In this document: positions 8,600 to 17,817 of the stretch, piece after piece
Layout: every line of letters starts with the position of its first letter
Position numbering within the stretch: the first letter of the stretch is position 1
NCBI RefSeq assembly: GCF_000317285.1
Contig: NZ_AJLN01000116.1
Coordinates: 1-64,000 of the forward strand
Source: Chlorogloeopsis fritschii PCC 6912
GTDB taxonomy: Bacteria; Cyanobacteriota; Cyanobacteriia; Cyanobacteriales; Nostocaceae
Length of the DNA: 64,000 nt
Reading direction: 5' to 3'
Translations under genes and position numbers: made by a program
Notes under the pieces: generated by a model
Databases searched by the model: none
The model's input: the letters and a program-made list of their open reading frames with translations, nothing else
What the model was told of the DNA's origin: nothing

Positions 8600-9130
8600 A
8601 TGGCACTAGCACACGCTATCTTGGCTTCTCTAATCGATCGCCCTTGTAGTGGTTATGACTTAGCCAAAGAATTTGACGGCTCAGTCGGCTTTTTCTGGCA
8701 GGCAACTCACCAGCAAATTTACCGTGAATTGTCCAAACTAGAAGCTCAAGGTTGGGTTATTTCCAAGACAATATCGCAATCAAAACGTCCCGATAAAAAG
8801 CTCTATCAGGTGACGGAACTGGGAAAACAGCAGCTAAAAGAGTGGATTGCACAACCGTGTGAACCCGCACCAATCAAAGACGATTTATTGGTGAAAATAT
8901 TTGGTGGCTATGCTGCTTCTAGAGAAGTAATTTTGGAAGAACTAGAGCGTCACCGCCAAGCACACCTAGAAAGATTGTCCACATATAAGGCTTTAGAGCA
9001 GAAATATTTTCAGAAACCTCAGGAACTGTCAGAACAAGCAAAGTTTCAATTCCTGACTCTCCTCAATGGTATTAGTTATGAGACACATTGGCTTGCTTGG
9101 TGCCAACAAGCTATCAAACTCCTTAGTTAA
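8600..9130 (+). CDS. PadR family transcriptional regulator
   Basis: N-terminal PadR winged helix (residues 1-85: ALAHAILASLIDRPCSGYDL start, then IYRELSKLEAQGWV recognition region, then the KKLYQVTELGKQQL wing), followed by a C-terminal coiled-coil dimerisation domain with HRQAHLERL. 176 residues, normal for the PadR type with the Vir_act_alpha_C-like tail. Probably represses itself and the divergent DUF3291 gene through the palindromes between them. Confidence 0.9.
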   Translation: MALAHAILASLIDRPCSGYDLAKEFDGSVGFFWQATHQQIYRELSKLEAQGWVISKTISQSKRPDKKLYQVTELGKQQLKEWIAQPCEPAPIKDDLLVKIFGGYAASREVILEELERHRQAHLERLSTYKALEQKYFQKPQELSEQAKFQFLTLLNGISYETHWLAWCQQAIKLLS

Positions 9131-9228
9131 GAAGTCTGAAATTATAGCGAGATCTCACTCAAAGCAGCTTTGCGTTTGCTCTCATTCTGTTAAAATAACT
9201 AGGTTGTTTAATCTGATTCCGTCCGTCT

Positions 9229-9732
9229 TTGAGTCAGTCAATAGACCTTATTAACGTCGATACATTAGTGCAAGAACTGGCGACAATCCAACAAACAGGT
9301 TCTAAAAGGATCGCCTTGTTGGGTTCTCGTCACGTGCCGATTACACATCAAAATCTTATTGAGATGATGTCCTATGCCCTAGTTTTATCTGGCAACCGCA
9401 TCATCACATCTGGTGCTACGGGTACTAATTCAGCTGCCATTAAGGGAGCAATGCGGGCTGATGCCAATTTATTAACGGTGATTCTACCCCAAAGCTTGGA
9501 AAGGCAGCCCAATGAATCCCGCCAGCAATTAGAACAAGTTATGCATCTGGTGGAAAATCCCGCTAACGATCATCTGTCTTTAGCCGAAGCGAGTTACTTG
9601 TGTAACAAGGAGATTATCTCCCGTTGCCAGCAGCTGATCTGCTTTGCGTTTCACGACAGTCGTACTCTTTTGCAAACTTGTAAGGATGCAGAAGAACAAA
9701 GAAAAGTGGTGACGCTATTCTACTTTGATTAA
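9229..9732 (+). CDS. DprA-like DNA recombination-mediator protein A homolog
   Basis: Rossmann-like protein with the DprA/Smf-style pattern IALLGSRHVP and the nucleotide-binding IITSGATGTNSAAIKGA. It is shorter than full DprA (167 residues, no SAM or winged-helix domains), a form common in cyanobacteria under the name recombination-mediator protein A. The start is a TTG at 9229 (MSQSIDLINVDTL); no better start is in frame. Whether it acts in transformation or binds a nucleotide ligand cannot be decided from sequence. Confidence 0.75.
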   Translation: MSQSIDLINVDTLVQELATIQQTGSKRIALLGSRHVPITHQNLIEMMSYALVLSGNRIITSGATGTNSAAIKGAMRADANLLTVILPQSLERQPNESRQQLEQVMHLVENPANDHLSLAEASYLCNKEIISRCQQLICFAFHDSRTLLQTCKDAEEQRKVVTLFYFD

Positions 9733-10092
9733 TCATTAGCCATACGTAAGTGATAGACATAGCAAAATACCCTACGGGAAGATGCCGTCTAGGCGTCTAT
9801 AGGAGTCAACAGTCAGAAGTAACACAGGCTTCATATATGACTTTGAGTCTTGGATTTTGTACCTCACTCTCGTGACAAACTGCCCTATCTCCAATTACTG
9901 GGGGTAGATGTAGTCAATGTTGGGACTAATGATTTTTGAGCAATAACTTATGGATAAATAACTACGGACACATTGTAAGAAAGGAAAACTGCCTTGCAAG
10001 TGTCCTTGAGTTTTTGCGGGTGATGTCTCTTTGTTTTAGCTGCTTTGCGGCTACGCCAAAACATCACAAGCCCAAGATTTTTAATCTTTTTC
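9733..10092. other. Intergenic region with a possible gene remnant
   Basis: About 360 bases. A short open frame at 9847-9939 could encode a C-terminal fragment (DFVPHSRDKLPYLQLLGVDV and a few more residues) but has no start or upstream continuation. The rest holds low-complexity segments (a CTTTGCGGCTACGCC-type repeat about 10042). No complete gene is seen. Confidence 0.45.
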
Positions 10093-10524
10093 ATGTTGAT
10101 GTACTTATCACAAATTCCCGTTTCAGCGATTTTTCTATACTCAATTGCCGCCACGGCTGTGTTAATTTATTTGCCATTTTTGGTAGTGGTTTATGCTCGT
10201 GTAATTGTTGGGTACGATCTATCTGCTCCCCGCGCCATGTTTGATAAGCTGCCACCTTATGCCCAACGAGCTACTTGGGCACACCAAAACTCCTTTGAAG
10301 CGTTTATGCTATTTGCAGCAGCAGCATTGACAGCATATGTAACTGGAGTCAATTCTCCAATAGCTGTAGGAGCAGCTTTAGCTTTTGTCTTAGCACGTTT
10401 ACTATACTCAATTTTTTATATTTTAAATAAACCCATTTTGCGCTCTACTATGTTCGGCGTTGGCTCTTTTGGAATTACTACTCTTTTTGTCTTGAGTATG
10501 CTCAAGGTTACTCAAGGCTACTAG
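10093..10524 (+). CDS. MAPEG family membrane protein
   Basis: Four hydrophobic helices with the MAPEG signature region around RATWAHQNSFEAFMLFAAA and ARLLYSIFYILNKP. MAPEG proteins are small membrane enzymes related to microsomal glutathione transferase; the substrate here is unknown. The start is taken at ATG 10093 or 10099 (MLMYLSQIPVSAIFLYS), because the 16 codons before it, back to 10045, are rich in repeat-derived sequence and not hydrophobic in the family way. No clear ribosome-binding site is present. Confidence 0.82.
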   Translation: MLMYLSQIPVSAIFLYSIAATAVLIYLPFLVVVYARVIVGYDLSAPRAMFDKLPPYAQRATWAHQNSFEAFMLFAAAALTAYVTGVNSPIAVGAALAFVLARLLYSIFYILNKPILRSTMFGVGSFGITTLFVLSMLKVTQGY

Positions 10525-10563
10525 TTAGTTGAGAAATGGTTAAATTAACCACTAAATCAATGT

Positions 10564-10629
10564 ACGGGTGGATTTAGCTAGAATATCTTTGCGTTCAAAA
10601 GACTGAATATTGAGTTAAACCTATCCCTA
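10564..10629. repeat. Degenerate GGGCGGGTTT-type palindrome
   Basis: A diverged member of the family at 3271 and 46696: the left end reads GTACGGGTGGATTTAG and the right end GAGTTAAACCTATCCC, with TAGAATATCTTTGCGTT-like inner sequence also shared. Lies between MAPEG and yajQ. Confidence 0.55.
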
Positions 10630-10656
10630 GCAACAACCAATTACTAACTCTTGACT

Positions 10657-11148
10657 ATGGCTTCTACCTATTCCTTTGACATTGTTAGCGACTTTGACAG
10701 ACAAGAATTGGTTAACGCTGTCGATCAAACTGCACGAGACATTAAAAGCCGTTATGATCTCAAAGACACTCAAACAACAATAGAGTTAGGTGAACAAGAT
10801 ATTGTTGTGAACACCGATAGCGAGTTCACATTAGAATCTGTACACAACATTTTGCGGGAAAAAGCTGCTAAACGTAACCTTTCTCAAAAAATCTTTGATT
10901 TTGGCAAAGTGGAATCAGCTAGCGGTAACCGCGTGCGCCAAGAAATCAAACTCAAAAAAGGGATCAGCCAGGAAATTGCCAAACAAATTTCCAAGTTGAT
11001 TCGTGATGAATTCAAAAAAGTGCAAGCCTCAATTCAAGGTGATGCAGTGCGTGTGAGCGCTAAAAATAAAGATGATTTGCAATCTGTCATCCAGCGCTTG
11101 AAGCAAGAAGATTATCCAGTGGCTCTGCAATTTACAAATTATCGTTAA
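10657..11148 (+). CDS. YajQ family cyclic-di-GMP-binding protein
   Basis: 163-residue YajQ-type protein of two ferredoxin-like domains. The start ATG 10657 ([20 protein letters not shown]) is the conserved family start; the in-frame TTG two codons earlier is less likely. Conserved stretches include SRYDLKDT and [20 protein letters not shown]. Family members bind cyclic-di-GMP or nucleic acid and act as effectors; the target in cyanobacteria is unknown. It stands alone, with no obvious operon partner. Confidence 0.93.
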   Translation: MASTYSFDIVSDFDRQELVNAVDQTARDIKSRYDLKDTQTTIELGEQDIVVNTDSEFTLESVHNILREKAAKRNLSQKIFDFGKVESASGNRVRQEIKLKKGISQEIAKQISKLIRDEFKKVQASIQGDAVRVSAKNKDDLQSVIQRLKQEDYPVALQFTNYR

Positions 11149-11234
11149 ATCTGGGTTTGTTAGTGGTTAGTGGCTAATGGCTAAATTTCGCGTCTGTAAA
11201 TTGGCTAATAGCCTGGAGGCAGCAGCCCACAAAC

Positions 11235-11284
11235 TCTCGTAACCAGGTTCAACCTGGTTACGAGAACTAGAGCCTCTGGCTCCT
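11235..11284. repeat. Hairpin repeat with AACTAGAGCCTCTGGCTC tail
   Basis: Perfect 15-base arms TCTCGTAACCAGGTT and its complement (11235-11249, 11251-11265), followed by ACTAGAGCCTCTGGCTC. A second copy lies at 62877-62924 with the same tail and compensated changes in the stem. It sits between convergent genes. Confidence 0.75.
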
Positions 11285-11302
11285 CTCTACTAACTACTAT
11301 CT

Positions 11303-11860
11303 TTAATTACGAGAACCGATGCTTTTTTGAAATGCCGGACGCTCCGATAATCGCTTACAGTAGGTAAACAAAGCTGGATAGGTGCTCAAATCTAGCTTGA
11401 GCAGCATCGCAATATAAGCTAGGACAGATCCTACTGCCACATCGGCAACAGTGAATGTTCCACCCAATAAAAATTGTTGACGTTGGAGAATTTCATTGAG
11501 GGGAGTCATTAAGCGGGGTAATTCCTGCTCGCGGGTGGCTTCCATAAACACACCTGTACTCAAGGTAGAATTGGCAAACAACACCCACTGAGCTATTTTG
11601 GCACGTTCTTCTAAAGAGTGCTTGGTTTTGCCATACTTCTCATCGAGATAAAGCAAAATTGCCCCTGATTCCCAAAGCTGAAAATCACCATCAACAATTG
11701 CCGGGACTTTTCCCATCAGGTTAATTGCTAGATACTCAGGTTTACGGTGTTCTCCAGCCTGCATATCTAGCATGACAAATTCGTAGGGAATTCCCAATTC
11801 TTCTAGATACCATTGAACAATTGATGCTCGACTGCGAGCGCCGCCGTAAAGTTTCAACAT
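11303..11860 (-). CDS. Glutathione S-transferase family protein
   Basis: Thioredoxin-fold N-terminal domain (MLKLYGGARSRASIVQWYLE, cis-Pro region GKVPAIVDGD, glutathione-binding WESGAI) and an all-helical C-terminal domain containing FTVADVAVGSVLAYI, the conserved N-capping box. 185 residues, slightly short for a GST. It probably conjugates glutathione or works in redox detoxification. Convergent with yajQ over a hairpin repeat. Confidence 0.92.
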   Translation of the reverse strand: MLKLYGGARSRASIVQWYLEELGIPYEFVMLDMQAGEHRKPEYLAINLMGKVPAIVDGDFQLWESGAILLYLDEKYGKTKHSLEERAKIAQWVLFANSTLSTGVFMEATREQELPRLMTPLNEILQRQQFLLGGTFTVADVAVGSVLAYIAMLLKLDLSTYPALFTYCKRLSERPAFQKSIGSRN

Positions 11861-11987
11861 AATCTTTATTTACTGATTGTTGATTTTTAGTTGTCAGCTG
11901 CTAATTGTATATAAATGTACCAGTAAACGTTTCTTTCCCCAAACGCTAACTACTACCTACTAACCACTAACAACTAAAATCTTTATG

Positions 11988-12452
11988 TTATAAAACTTTA
12001 TGGGTGTGAGAGTGCTGTTTGACGTTATCTTCTTTGGACACAACACGTGTAGCGTTTAGTACACGTTTTCGTTCTGTAGAATAATTCAAATCGGTGTAGG
12101 TGGTGCCCAGAGCAATCAGAGATTTTGCTGTAGCACTACGCTTGTAAGTTCGAGCCGCGGCGATCGCCCGTTGCGCAAATTCATCACAGAATTGAGCTGT
12201 CTGTGGAAAGTTAGCTGGTTTTGTAAGTGTCTCGCCATCAAGTATACTGCCTAAGGTTGTTGCACAAGCAAACTTATAGGAAGTGGGAATACCTTTGACA
12301 ATCGCTTCCAACGCAGCAGAAGGAATTGGTTCTATAACTTCAACTTGATGAACTTCTCCATCTTCTTTGATGAAGCAGGTTGCTAGACCGATGACAATAT
12401 AATCATCGGTTGTTAAATCAGGCGTATTCGGATAAGCAATTGCTGTTGCCAT
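11988..12452 (-). CDS. Conserved hypothetical protein (154 aa)
   Basis: Soluble protein with no recognised catalytic motif. The N-terminal half (YIVIGLATCFIKEDGEVHQV then EPIPSAALEAI) suggests a small alpha/beta domain; the C-terminus is basic with a His-rich end (HSHTHK). I recognise the general look of a cyanobacterial conserved protein but no function. Single gene with AT-rich flanks. Confidence 0.65.
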   Translation of the reverse strand: MATAIAYPNTPDLTTDDYIVIGLATCFIKEDGEVHQVEVIEPIPSAALEAIVKGIPTSYKFACATTLGSILDGETLTKPANFPQTAQFCDEFAQRAIAAARTYKRSATAKSLIALGTTYTDLNYSTERKRVLNATRVVSKEDNVKQHSHTHKVL

Positions 12453-12795
12453 AAGAAAAAATTTTCAAAACTATAATTTCAGCTAAAAAATGTCTGAGTG
12501 GCTTGTTGGCATTCTACCAAGTTGTTGATCCTACGAATTGACTACTCTGTTGGATTGATATTTGTTGTTTCTGGAATTCAACTTAGGGATGAAGTATTCA
12601 TTATTAAGTTTAAGGATCTATTAGATATGACGAATACTTAGCACCTGTTGCACATATCTGTTGTAGAAGCTGAGATTCCGATAAAATGCTTCCAAGTACT
12701 CATAAGCACATTAGCAAGTGACATAGGAGCAGAACTAAAAGCACGAAAAACACTATAAATTGAGTTCAAAAAGTAAATAGATTGGGCAGGACGAT
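12453..12795. other. AT-rich divergent intergenic region
   Basis: About 340 bases between divergent genes. No repeat, RNA gene or small ORF with a convincing start could be supported. The upstream signals of both genes must lie here but are not distinct. Confidence 0.5.
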
Positions 12796-13515
12796 ATGAA
12801 CAGCCACTCATTTTTAAAGTTTGGGGAACAGCAAAATTACTCTTGTCAAACTGTATTAAAATATACTATTGCTCGCGAATTAGAAACTGATAGTGACGAT
12901 AATTCTGCTTTTGGTGACAGTTACTTACGCTTTTGTGCTTTAACGTCGGCTCAACAAGGAGATTATACTGAAGCGATCGCGCTGTTGAGTCAACTGATTA
13001 ATCGCCACCCGCACAATGCAATTGATTACAACAATCGGGGATTAATTTACTTTCAAAGCGGACAAAGGCAAAAAGCTTTTTGTGACTACAACAAAGCGAT
13101 AAAACTAAATCCTAAATTAGCTAGTGCTTATAACAATCGGGGAAACTACTATGCGGCGCGTGGAGAATTAGCAGCAGCGATCGCTGACTATGAGCGAGCG
13201 TTGGATTTGAACCCTGGTTATGTTAGAGCTTGGCTGAATCAAGGTATTACCTGGCGCGATCTGGGTGAATATGAGAAAGCTATTGATAATTTTGAGATGG
13301 CATTGCTCTTTGAGCAACTAGAAGGACACATTTTCGCGGAGCGTGGTAGAACTTATCATTTGTGGGGTGACTGGAATTGTGCGATCGCTGATTACCGCCG
13401 TGCCCTAAATTTACTACCTTTGTCTTGCACCACAACGAAAGATCCAAGCTGGCGTTTGCGTTTGCAAGTCGAAAGTTGGTTAAAAGAACTTACTTCTGTT
13501 TCGCATTTTAAATAG
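12796..13515 (+). CDS. Tetratricopeptide repeat protein
   Basis: About five TPR units from residue 55 to 220; the clearest contain YNNRGLIYFQSGQRQKAFCD, YNNRGNYYAARGELAAAIAD and WLNQGITWRDLGEYEKAIDN. TPR solenoids bind partner proteins. There is no signal peptide, so it is likely cytoplasmic. The first 50 residues are unlike a TPR. The partner cannot be named from context. Confidence 0.9.
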   Translation: MNSHSFLKFGEQQNYSCQTVLKYTIARELETDSDDNSAFGDSYLRFCALTSAQQGDYTEAIALLSQLINRHPHNAIDYNNRGLIYFQSGQRQKAFCDYNKAIKLNPKLASAYNNRGNYYAARGELAAAIADYERALDLNPGYVRAWLNQGITWRDLGEYEKAIDNFEMALLFEQLEGHIFAERGRTYHLWGDWNCAIADYRRALNLLPLSCTTTKDPSWRLRLQVESWLKELTSVSHFK

Positions 13516-13891
13516 GTAGATTTGACACACCTGTATTTTATGACGACGGGACAATTACTATTTATTTAATCCGTTGTCGCCACCTTTTTTCATACTTTTT
13601 TAGCTATTTAAGCAACTATATTTTGATTTAGATATTCAAAATCAAGCTTGCTGTCATAGAGCTGAGTTTAAAATAAGTTGAGCTTTTTCAGAAATTTCTG
13701 GAGTTTTGAATTTGGCTATGGATGATTGCGTTACTTTCGGTAAAGTTTTAGCTAATAAATAGCTTTAAACAAATCATCTATTGCGATTCACTATTAGCTG
13801 TTAGCTTTTTTAATGACTAAGTAATTTATAAATAGCTCTCAGCCGATAAATCTAAATTAACCCCAATTCTCAATCTGAAATATTAGCTTAC
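13516..13891. other. Intergenic region between convergent genes, nothing recognised
   Basis: About 375 AT-rich bases between the TPR gene and the FtsL-like gene. No strong hairpin with a T-run, no repeat family seen elsewhere, and no supported small ORF. Confidence 0.5.
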
Positions 13892-14302
13892 TTAATTTGA
13901 TGACTCTGCTTGTTTAATTTCAGCGGTTTCCTGTTTAATCAGAACGATAGGATGCTGATTTGGAGCTAATCGATGTGATTGCTCTTGCATAATAGCTTTA
14001 GCTTGACTTGGATCGAAATTACGGCTAAATTCGGCTTGCAATTTACTTACTCGCTCTTCCATGAGCTTGACTTCGGTGCGGATTTCTCGCAACTTTTCTT
14101 GCTGTGATTGATGAAATGGCAAAAGCTTTACTAAAGCTGATATTGCTACTGCTGAAATTAAAACGTTAACTCCGATTTTGGCTGTTGTTTCTAGTGCCAG
14201 AACTTTGTATGAACGCTGTCGTAGATGTCGTTTGGGACGAGGAACAACTCGGCGTTTGGGTATTGGCTGTAGCGGGGATCTAGACGGTTGAAGTGCATTC
14301 AT
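13892..14302 (-). CDS. slr1601-family, FtsL/DivIC-like coiled-coil membrane protein
   Basis: Basic cytoplasmic N-terminus (about 1-45), one membrane helix (about 48-68), then a coiled coil (about 70-95, EKLREIRTEVKLMEERVSKL) and a short tail. This single-pass layout matches the small divisome proteins FtsL and DivIC, and resembles the cyanobacterial slr1601 group annotated as putative cell division proteins. The assignment rests on topology and general resemblance, not a catalytic motif. psaM lies upstream on the same strand but is separated by a repeat-rich 355-base gap. Confidence 0.65.
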   Translation of the reverse strand: MNALQPSRSPLQPIPKRRVVPRPKRHLRQRSYKVLALETTAKIGVNVLISAVAISALVKLLPFHQSQQEKLREIRTEVKLMEERVSKLQAEFSRNFDPSQAKAIMQEQSHRLAPNQHPIVLIKQETAEIKQAESSN

Positions 14303-14657
14303 AAGTACTAAAATAGTCTCCCTGATGGAATTGAAGCTCTGTAAACAATACTTTTGTAGTGTTTACGATTTTGTTTAGCTGTAATATTACTTTATTTTTC
14401 CCAATTTGCTACACATATATAGCAATTTCAAAATAAACCTGGCACACAAAAGCGATATTTGCAAGTGCTTGACGGTATTTAACCAAAAGTACTGAGCAAC
14501 TACACCCTTGAGTGCCAGGTGGCTAGGGGCTAGGGGCTAGGGACTAGGGGCTAGGAAGAGGACAAGGAGAGAAGATGTGAGTCACAATCCTTTCTCTTGT
14601 CCCCGCATCCTCTTCCCGATACCCAATCCCCAATCACCAATACCCAGTACCCAATCT
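14303..14657. repeat. Repeat-rich spacer (CTAGGGGCTAGGGA and GATACCCAATCCCCAATC types)
   Basis: From about 14518 the sequence is GGCTAGGGGCTAGGGGCTAG-type direct repeats, followed after about 45 bases by the C-rich counterpart (CCCGATACCCAATCCCCAAT), so the whole can fold as a long imperfect hairpin. It belongs to the family seen at 17440, 18975, 35520, 37045, 47655 and inside gcvP. The remaining part is AT-rich without a gene. Confidence 0.7.
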
Positions 14658-14753
14658 CTATTTATAAAGTTCTGTTGCTAACCGCCAAGCCAAAAAGCCT
14701 GGAATTAGCGCCACTACCAGAGCAATGTAGACTTGAGTATCAGATATAGACAT
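14658..14753 (-). CDS. psaM: Photosystem I reaction center subunit XII
   Basis: A 31-residue single-helix thylakoid protein of photosystem I. Translation reads MSISDTQVYIALVVALIPGF then LAWRLATELYK and a stop. It has the family's S-D-T-Q start, one hydrophobic helix and the invariant-looking L-[AS]-T-E-L-Y-K end. The ATG at 14753 is preceded by a strong AGGAGG (14764-14769) about ten bases upstream. The gene is easily missed because of its size. PsaM helps stabilise the PSI trimer and bound pigments near the monomer interface. Confidence 0.95.
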   Translation of the reverse strand: MSISDTQVYIALVVALIPGFLAWRLATELYK

Positions 14754-14841
14754 GGTTTAAAGCCTCCTATTGATCGGTTTGTTTACTACTTTTCCCTGTT
14801 TTGTCTAGATAGGGGAATAACTTGTTACAAGATGAAACAAA

Positions 14842-14870
14842 TTGGTCATTAGTCATTAGTCATTGGTCAT
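14842..14870. repeat. Heptamer tandem repeat (TTGGTCA/TTAGTCA)
   Basis: Four units of a 7-base repeat run directly into the upstream end of the FGGY kinase frame. This type of short tandemly repeated repetitive sequence is typical of heterocyst-forming cyanobacteria. The repeat supplies an in-frame ATG (14869) that is probably not the real start. Confidence 0.75.
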
Positions 14871-14889
14871 GAGAAAAATTTATAAAAAT

Positions 14890-16146
14890 ATGGGATTGTA
14901 CTTAGGTATAGACTTTGGTACTTCTGGTGCGCGGGGTGTGGTGATTGATGAAGAAGGGAATATCCAACATCAGGCGCGATATCCTTTTGGAATGTCTTCT
15001 GACTCAAATTTAGCAAGAGACTGGCAAGTAGCTTTATTTAGCTTGCTAGAACAAATTCCTGGGGCAATACGGCAAGAAATTCAAGCGATCGCTATTGACG
15101 GTACCTCTTCCACTGTTTTGCTATGCGATGCGGCTGGTAATCCTGTAAGTGCGCCTTTGCTATATAACGATGGACGGGGTGCAATTATGCTGGACAATTT
15201 GAAAAGTGTAGCACCTCCAAACCATACTGTTTTAAGTGCGACATCAAGCCTGGCAAAATTGCTATGGATGGCACAACAACCTGATTTTGCCCAAGCTAGA
15301 TATTTTCTACATCAGGCGGATTGGTTAGCATTTTTGTTGCATGGGCAATTAGGTATTAGCGATTACCACAATGTTTTAAAGTTGGGTTATGACGTGGAAG
15401 CGTTGAAATACCCAGAATGGCTGGAAAAACTAAAAATCCCCATTCATTTACCCCAAGTATCTACCCCTGGAACTTCCATAGCGGAAATACATCCTGAAAT
15501 TGCTATGCAGTTCCGTTTTTCACGCAATTGCCTGATTTGTGCTGGTACTACAGATAGCATTGCCGCATTTATTGCCAGTGGCGCGAAATTGCCTGGTGAA
15601 GGGGTAACATCTCTTGGTTCTACACTGGCTCTGAAATTATTGAGTCGTACCCGTGTCGAAGATGCCAGGTATGGAATTTATAGCCATCGGTTAGGCAATT
15701 TGTGGCTTCCTGGGGGTGCTTCCAATACGGGTGGTGCAGTGCTGCGGCAATTTTTCACGGATGCTGAGTTAGAAAAGTTTAGCCGGGAAATTGATGCCAC
15801 TAAAGCAAGCGATTTGGATTATTATCCCTTGCTCAAAGCAGGCGATCGCTTTCCCATTAACGATCCAAATTTACCGCCGCGACTGGAACCACGCCCAGAT
15901 AGCCCTGCAGAATTTCTACATGGCTTATTAGAAAGTATTGCCCGGATCGAAGCACGAGGTTATGAATTATTACAGCAGTTAGGAGCAGATAAATTAAACT
16001 GTGTGTATACGGCAGGTGGTGGAGCAGCAAATGATACCTGGACAGAAATCAGGAAACGGTATTTGCAAGTGCCTGTGGTACGTCCGTTGCACACGGAAGC
16101 AGCTTATGGAACGGCTGTTTTAGCCATGCGTGGGATGAGAGAATAG
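14890..16146 (+). CDS. D-ribulose kinase-like FGGY carbohydrate kinase
   Basis: ATP-dependent sugar kinase of the FGGY fold. The start [20 protein letters not shown] at ATG 14890 contains phosphate motif 1; upstream TTG 14863 and ATG 14869 lie in a heptamer repeat. Further motifs are [31 protein letters not shown] (catalytic Asp), [14 protein letters not shown] and [12 protein letters not shown] (adenosine binding). The pattern closely follows the Synechococcus elongatus sugar kinase shown to act on D-ribulose, so I prefer ribulokinase over xylulokinase. Followed by trpB on the same strand after 71 bases. Confidence 0.88.
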   Translation: MGLYLGIDFGTSGARGVVIDEEGNIQHQARYPFGMSSDSNLARDWQVALFSLLEQIPGAIRQEIQAIAIDGTSSTVLLCDAAGNPVSAPLLYNDGRGAIMLDNLKSVAPPNHTVLSATSSLAKLLWMAQQPDFAQARYFLHQADWLAFLLHGQLGISDYHNVLKLGYDVEALKYPEWLEKLKIPIHLPQVSTPGTSIAEIHPEIAMQFRFSRNCLICAGTTDSIAAFIASGAKLPGEGVTSLGSTLALKLLSRTRVEDARYGIYSHRLGNLWLPGGASNTGGAVLRQFFTDAELEKFSREIDATKASDLDYYPLLKAGDRFPINDPNLPPRLEPRPDSPAEFLHGLLESIARIEARGYELLQQLGADKLNCVYTAGGGAANDTWTEIRKRYLQVPVVRPLHTEAAYGTAVLAMRGMRE

Positions 16147-16217
16147 GTGCGATCGTATCCCATCTGCCTCAGTCTTTACTTATAATTATCTTCTGTCCCG
16201 TAATTGAAAATTATTCC

Positions 16218-17465
16218 GTGACTACAACCCCCATTCCCCCGAATTCTTCAACTACCCATCGCCCCGATCCCCAAGGACGTTTTGGTCGTTTTGGCGGTAA
16301 ATATGTACCAGAAACGCTCATGCCAGCTCTGGCAGAGCTAGAAACAGCGTACCAGCAATATCGTCATGAACCAGGCTTTGTTGCAGAACTGCAACAATTA
16401 CTACACGATTATGTAGGACGTCCTACCCCTTTGTATTTTGCTGAACGCCTCACCGCCCACTATGCTCGTCCGGATGGAACAGGGGCGCAAATTTACTTAA
16501 AGCGTGAAGATTTAAATCATACAGGTGCTCATAAAATCAATAATGCCCTCGGCCAGGTGTTGCTGGCAAAGCGCATGGGCAAACAGCGGATTATCGCCGA
16601 AACTGGTGCTGGACAACATGGAGTAGCAACTGCTACTGTTTGCGCTCGTTTTGGATTGCAATGCGTAATTTATATGGGCGTTCACGATATGGAACGCCAA
16701 GCTTTGAATGTATTTAGAATGCGATTGATGGGAGCAGAAGTGCGTCCGGTGGCAGCGGGAACAGGTACGCTCAAAGATGCCACTTCTGAAGCAATTCGGG
16801 ATTGGGTGACAAATGTAGAAACAACTCACTACATCTTGGGTTCGGTAGCAGGGCCTCATCCTTACCCAATGATGGTAAGAGATTTTCATGTAGTGATTGG
16901 AAAAGAAACTCGCGCCCAAGCAATCGAAAAATGGGGCGGTTTGCCTGATATTCTCATCGCTTGTGTGGGTGGCGGTTCCAATGCCATGGGATTGTTCCAC
17001 GAGTTTGTCGATGAACCGTCAGTACGGTTAGTAGGCGTGGAAGCTGCCGGAGAAGGAGTTAGTACAGATAAACACGCTGCTACCTTGACAAAAGGACGCG
17101 TTGGTGTATTGCATGGAGCAATGAGTTATCTATTGCAAGATGACGATGGACAGGTAATTGAGGCGCATTCGATTAGTGCCGGATTAGATTATCCTGGTGT
17201 GGGGCCAGAACACAGCTTTTTGAAAGAAATTGGCCGTGCTGAGTATTACAGTGTCACAGATGAAGAAGCTTTAGCCGCATTCCAGAGACTTTCGCGGTTA
17301 GAGGGGATAATACCAGCATTGGAAACCGCTCATGCGATCGCCTACTTAGAAAGCCTGTGTCCGCAACTTAAGGGTAGTCCCCGCATTGTAATTAACTGTT
17401 CTGGACGTGGCGATAAAGATGTGCAAACGGTAGCTGCAAGGGGACTAGAGACTAGGGACGCTTAG
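16218..17465 (+). CDS. trpB: Tryptophan synthase beta chain
   Basis: PLP enzyme that condenses indole and serine to tryptophan. Key motifs: [20 protein letters not shown] with the PLP lysine in [19 protein letters not shown], the phosphate-binding [10 protein letters not shown], and NCSGRGDKD near the C-terminus. GTG start at 16218. The last eight residues (ARGLETRDA) are not family-like: they are encoded by the beginning of a CTAGGGACGCTTAGG repeat, which also supplies the TAG stop. The catalytic core is complete, so the enzyme should be active. No trpA lies nearby, as is usual in cyanobacteria. Confidence 0.96.
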   Translation: MTTTPIPPNSSTTHRPDPQGRFGRFGGKYVPETLMPALAELETAYQQYRHEPGFVAELQQLLHDYVGRPTPLYFAERLTAHYARPDGTGAQIYLKREDLNHTGAHKINNALGQVLLAKRMGKQRIIAETGAGQHGVATATVCARFGLQCVIYMGVHDMERQALNVFRMRLMGAEVRPVAAGTGTLKDATSEAIRDWVTNVETTHYILGSVAGPHPYPMMVRDFHVVIGKETRAQAIEKWGGLPDILIACVGGGSNAMGLFHEFVDEPSVRLVGVEAAGEGVSTDKHAATLTKGRVGVLHGAMSYLLQDDDGQVIEAHSISAGLDYPGVGPEHSFLKEIGRAEYYSVTDEEALAAFQRLSRLEGIIPALETAHAIAYLESLCPQLKGSPRIVINCSGRGDKDVQTVAARGLETRDA

Positions 17466-17545
17466 GCTAGGGACGCTTAGGCTAGGGACAAGGGATTAGG
17501 AATAAAGAAATCTTAAATACCCCATCCCCGATACCCGATACCCAA
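17440..17545. repeat. CTAGGGACGCTTAGG repeat and C-rich partner
   Basis: Two tandem copies of GGGACGCTTAGGCTA follow a GGGACTAGAGACTAGG start inside trpB, then the AAGGGATTAGGAATAAAGAA element and a C-rich arm (ATACCCGATACCCAATCCCC) to about 17550. The first part is present in inverted orientation at 35520-35577, upstream of chlG. Confidence 0.75.
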
Positions 17546-17639
17546 TCCCCAATGAAGGGGAACAACTAAGCATGAAGCAACGACAAACAACTAAAACCTT
17601 GTTGTCAATGTCAATAGCTTCGCCAAAACCCAACACCCT

Positions 17640-17760
17640 AGAAGGCTGTCGCTATACGTACCAAGGCTGCCTCCGCAGCCTGTAAGGATTTCAGCCCACG
17701 GAGGTGGGCTTTGTTCTTGTAGCCCCAGGCTTCCAGCCTGTGGGCATTTCTGGGGTAACA
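17640..17760. repeat. Two-stem repeat (GCCCACGGAGGTGGGC / CCAGGCTTCCAGCCTG)
   Basis: Successive stems: GGCTGCCTCCGCAGCC (17665-17680), AGCCCACGGAGGTGGGCT (17693-17710), then a spacer TTGTTCTTGTAG and the second stem CCAGGCTTCCAGCCTG (about 17725-17740). The same two-stem plan occurs at about 49920, 50016, 53634 and 53811. The rest of the 17466-17817 gap has no gene. Confidence 0.75.
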
Positions 17761-17817
17761 GGTTGTCTCCAGCAAACTACTGCACAACAAAGCATAAAAT
17801 TATACAACTCTAACTAG

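Noticed and set aside
16512-17000. 162-codon minus-strand frame
   Set aside because: Antisense to conserved trpB; codon use follows the trpB frame.
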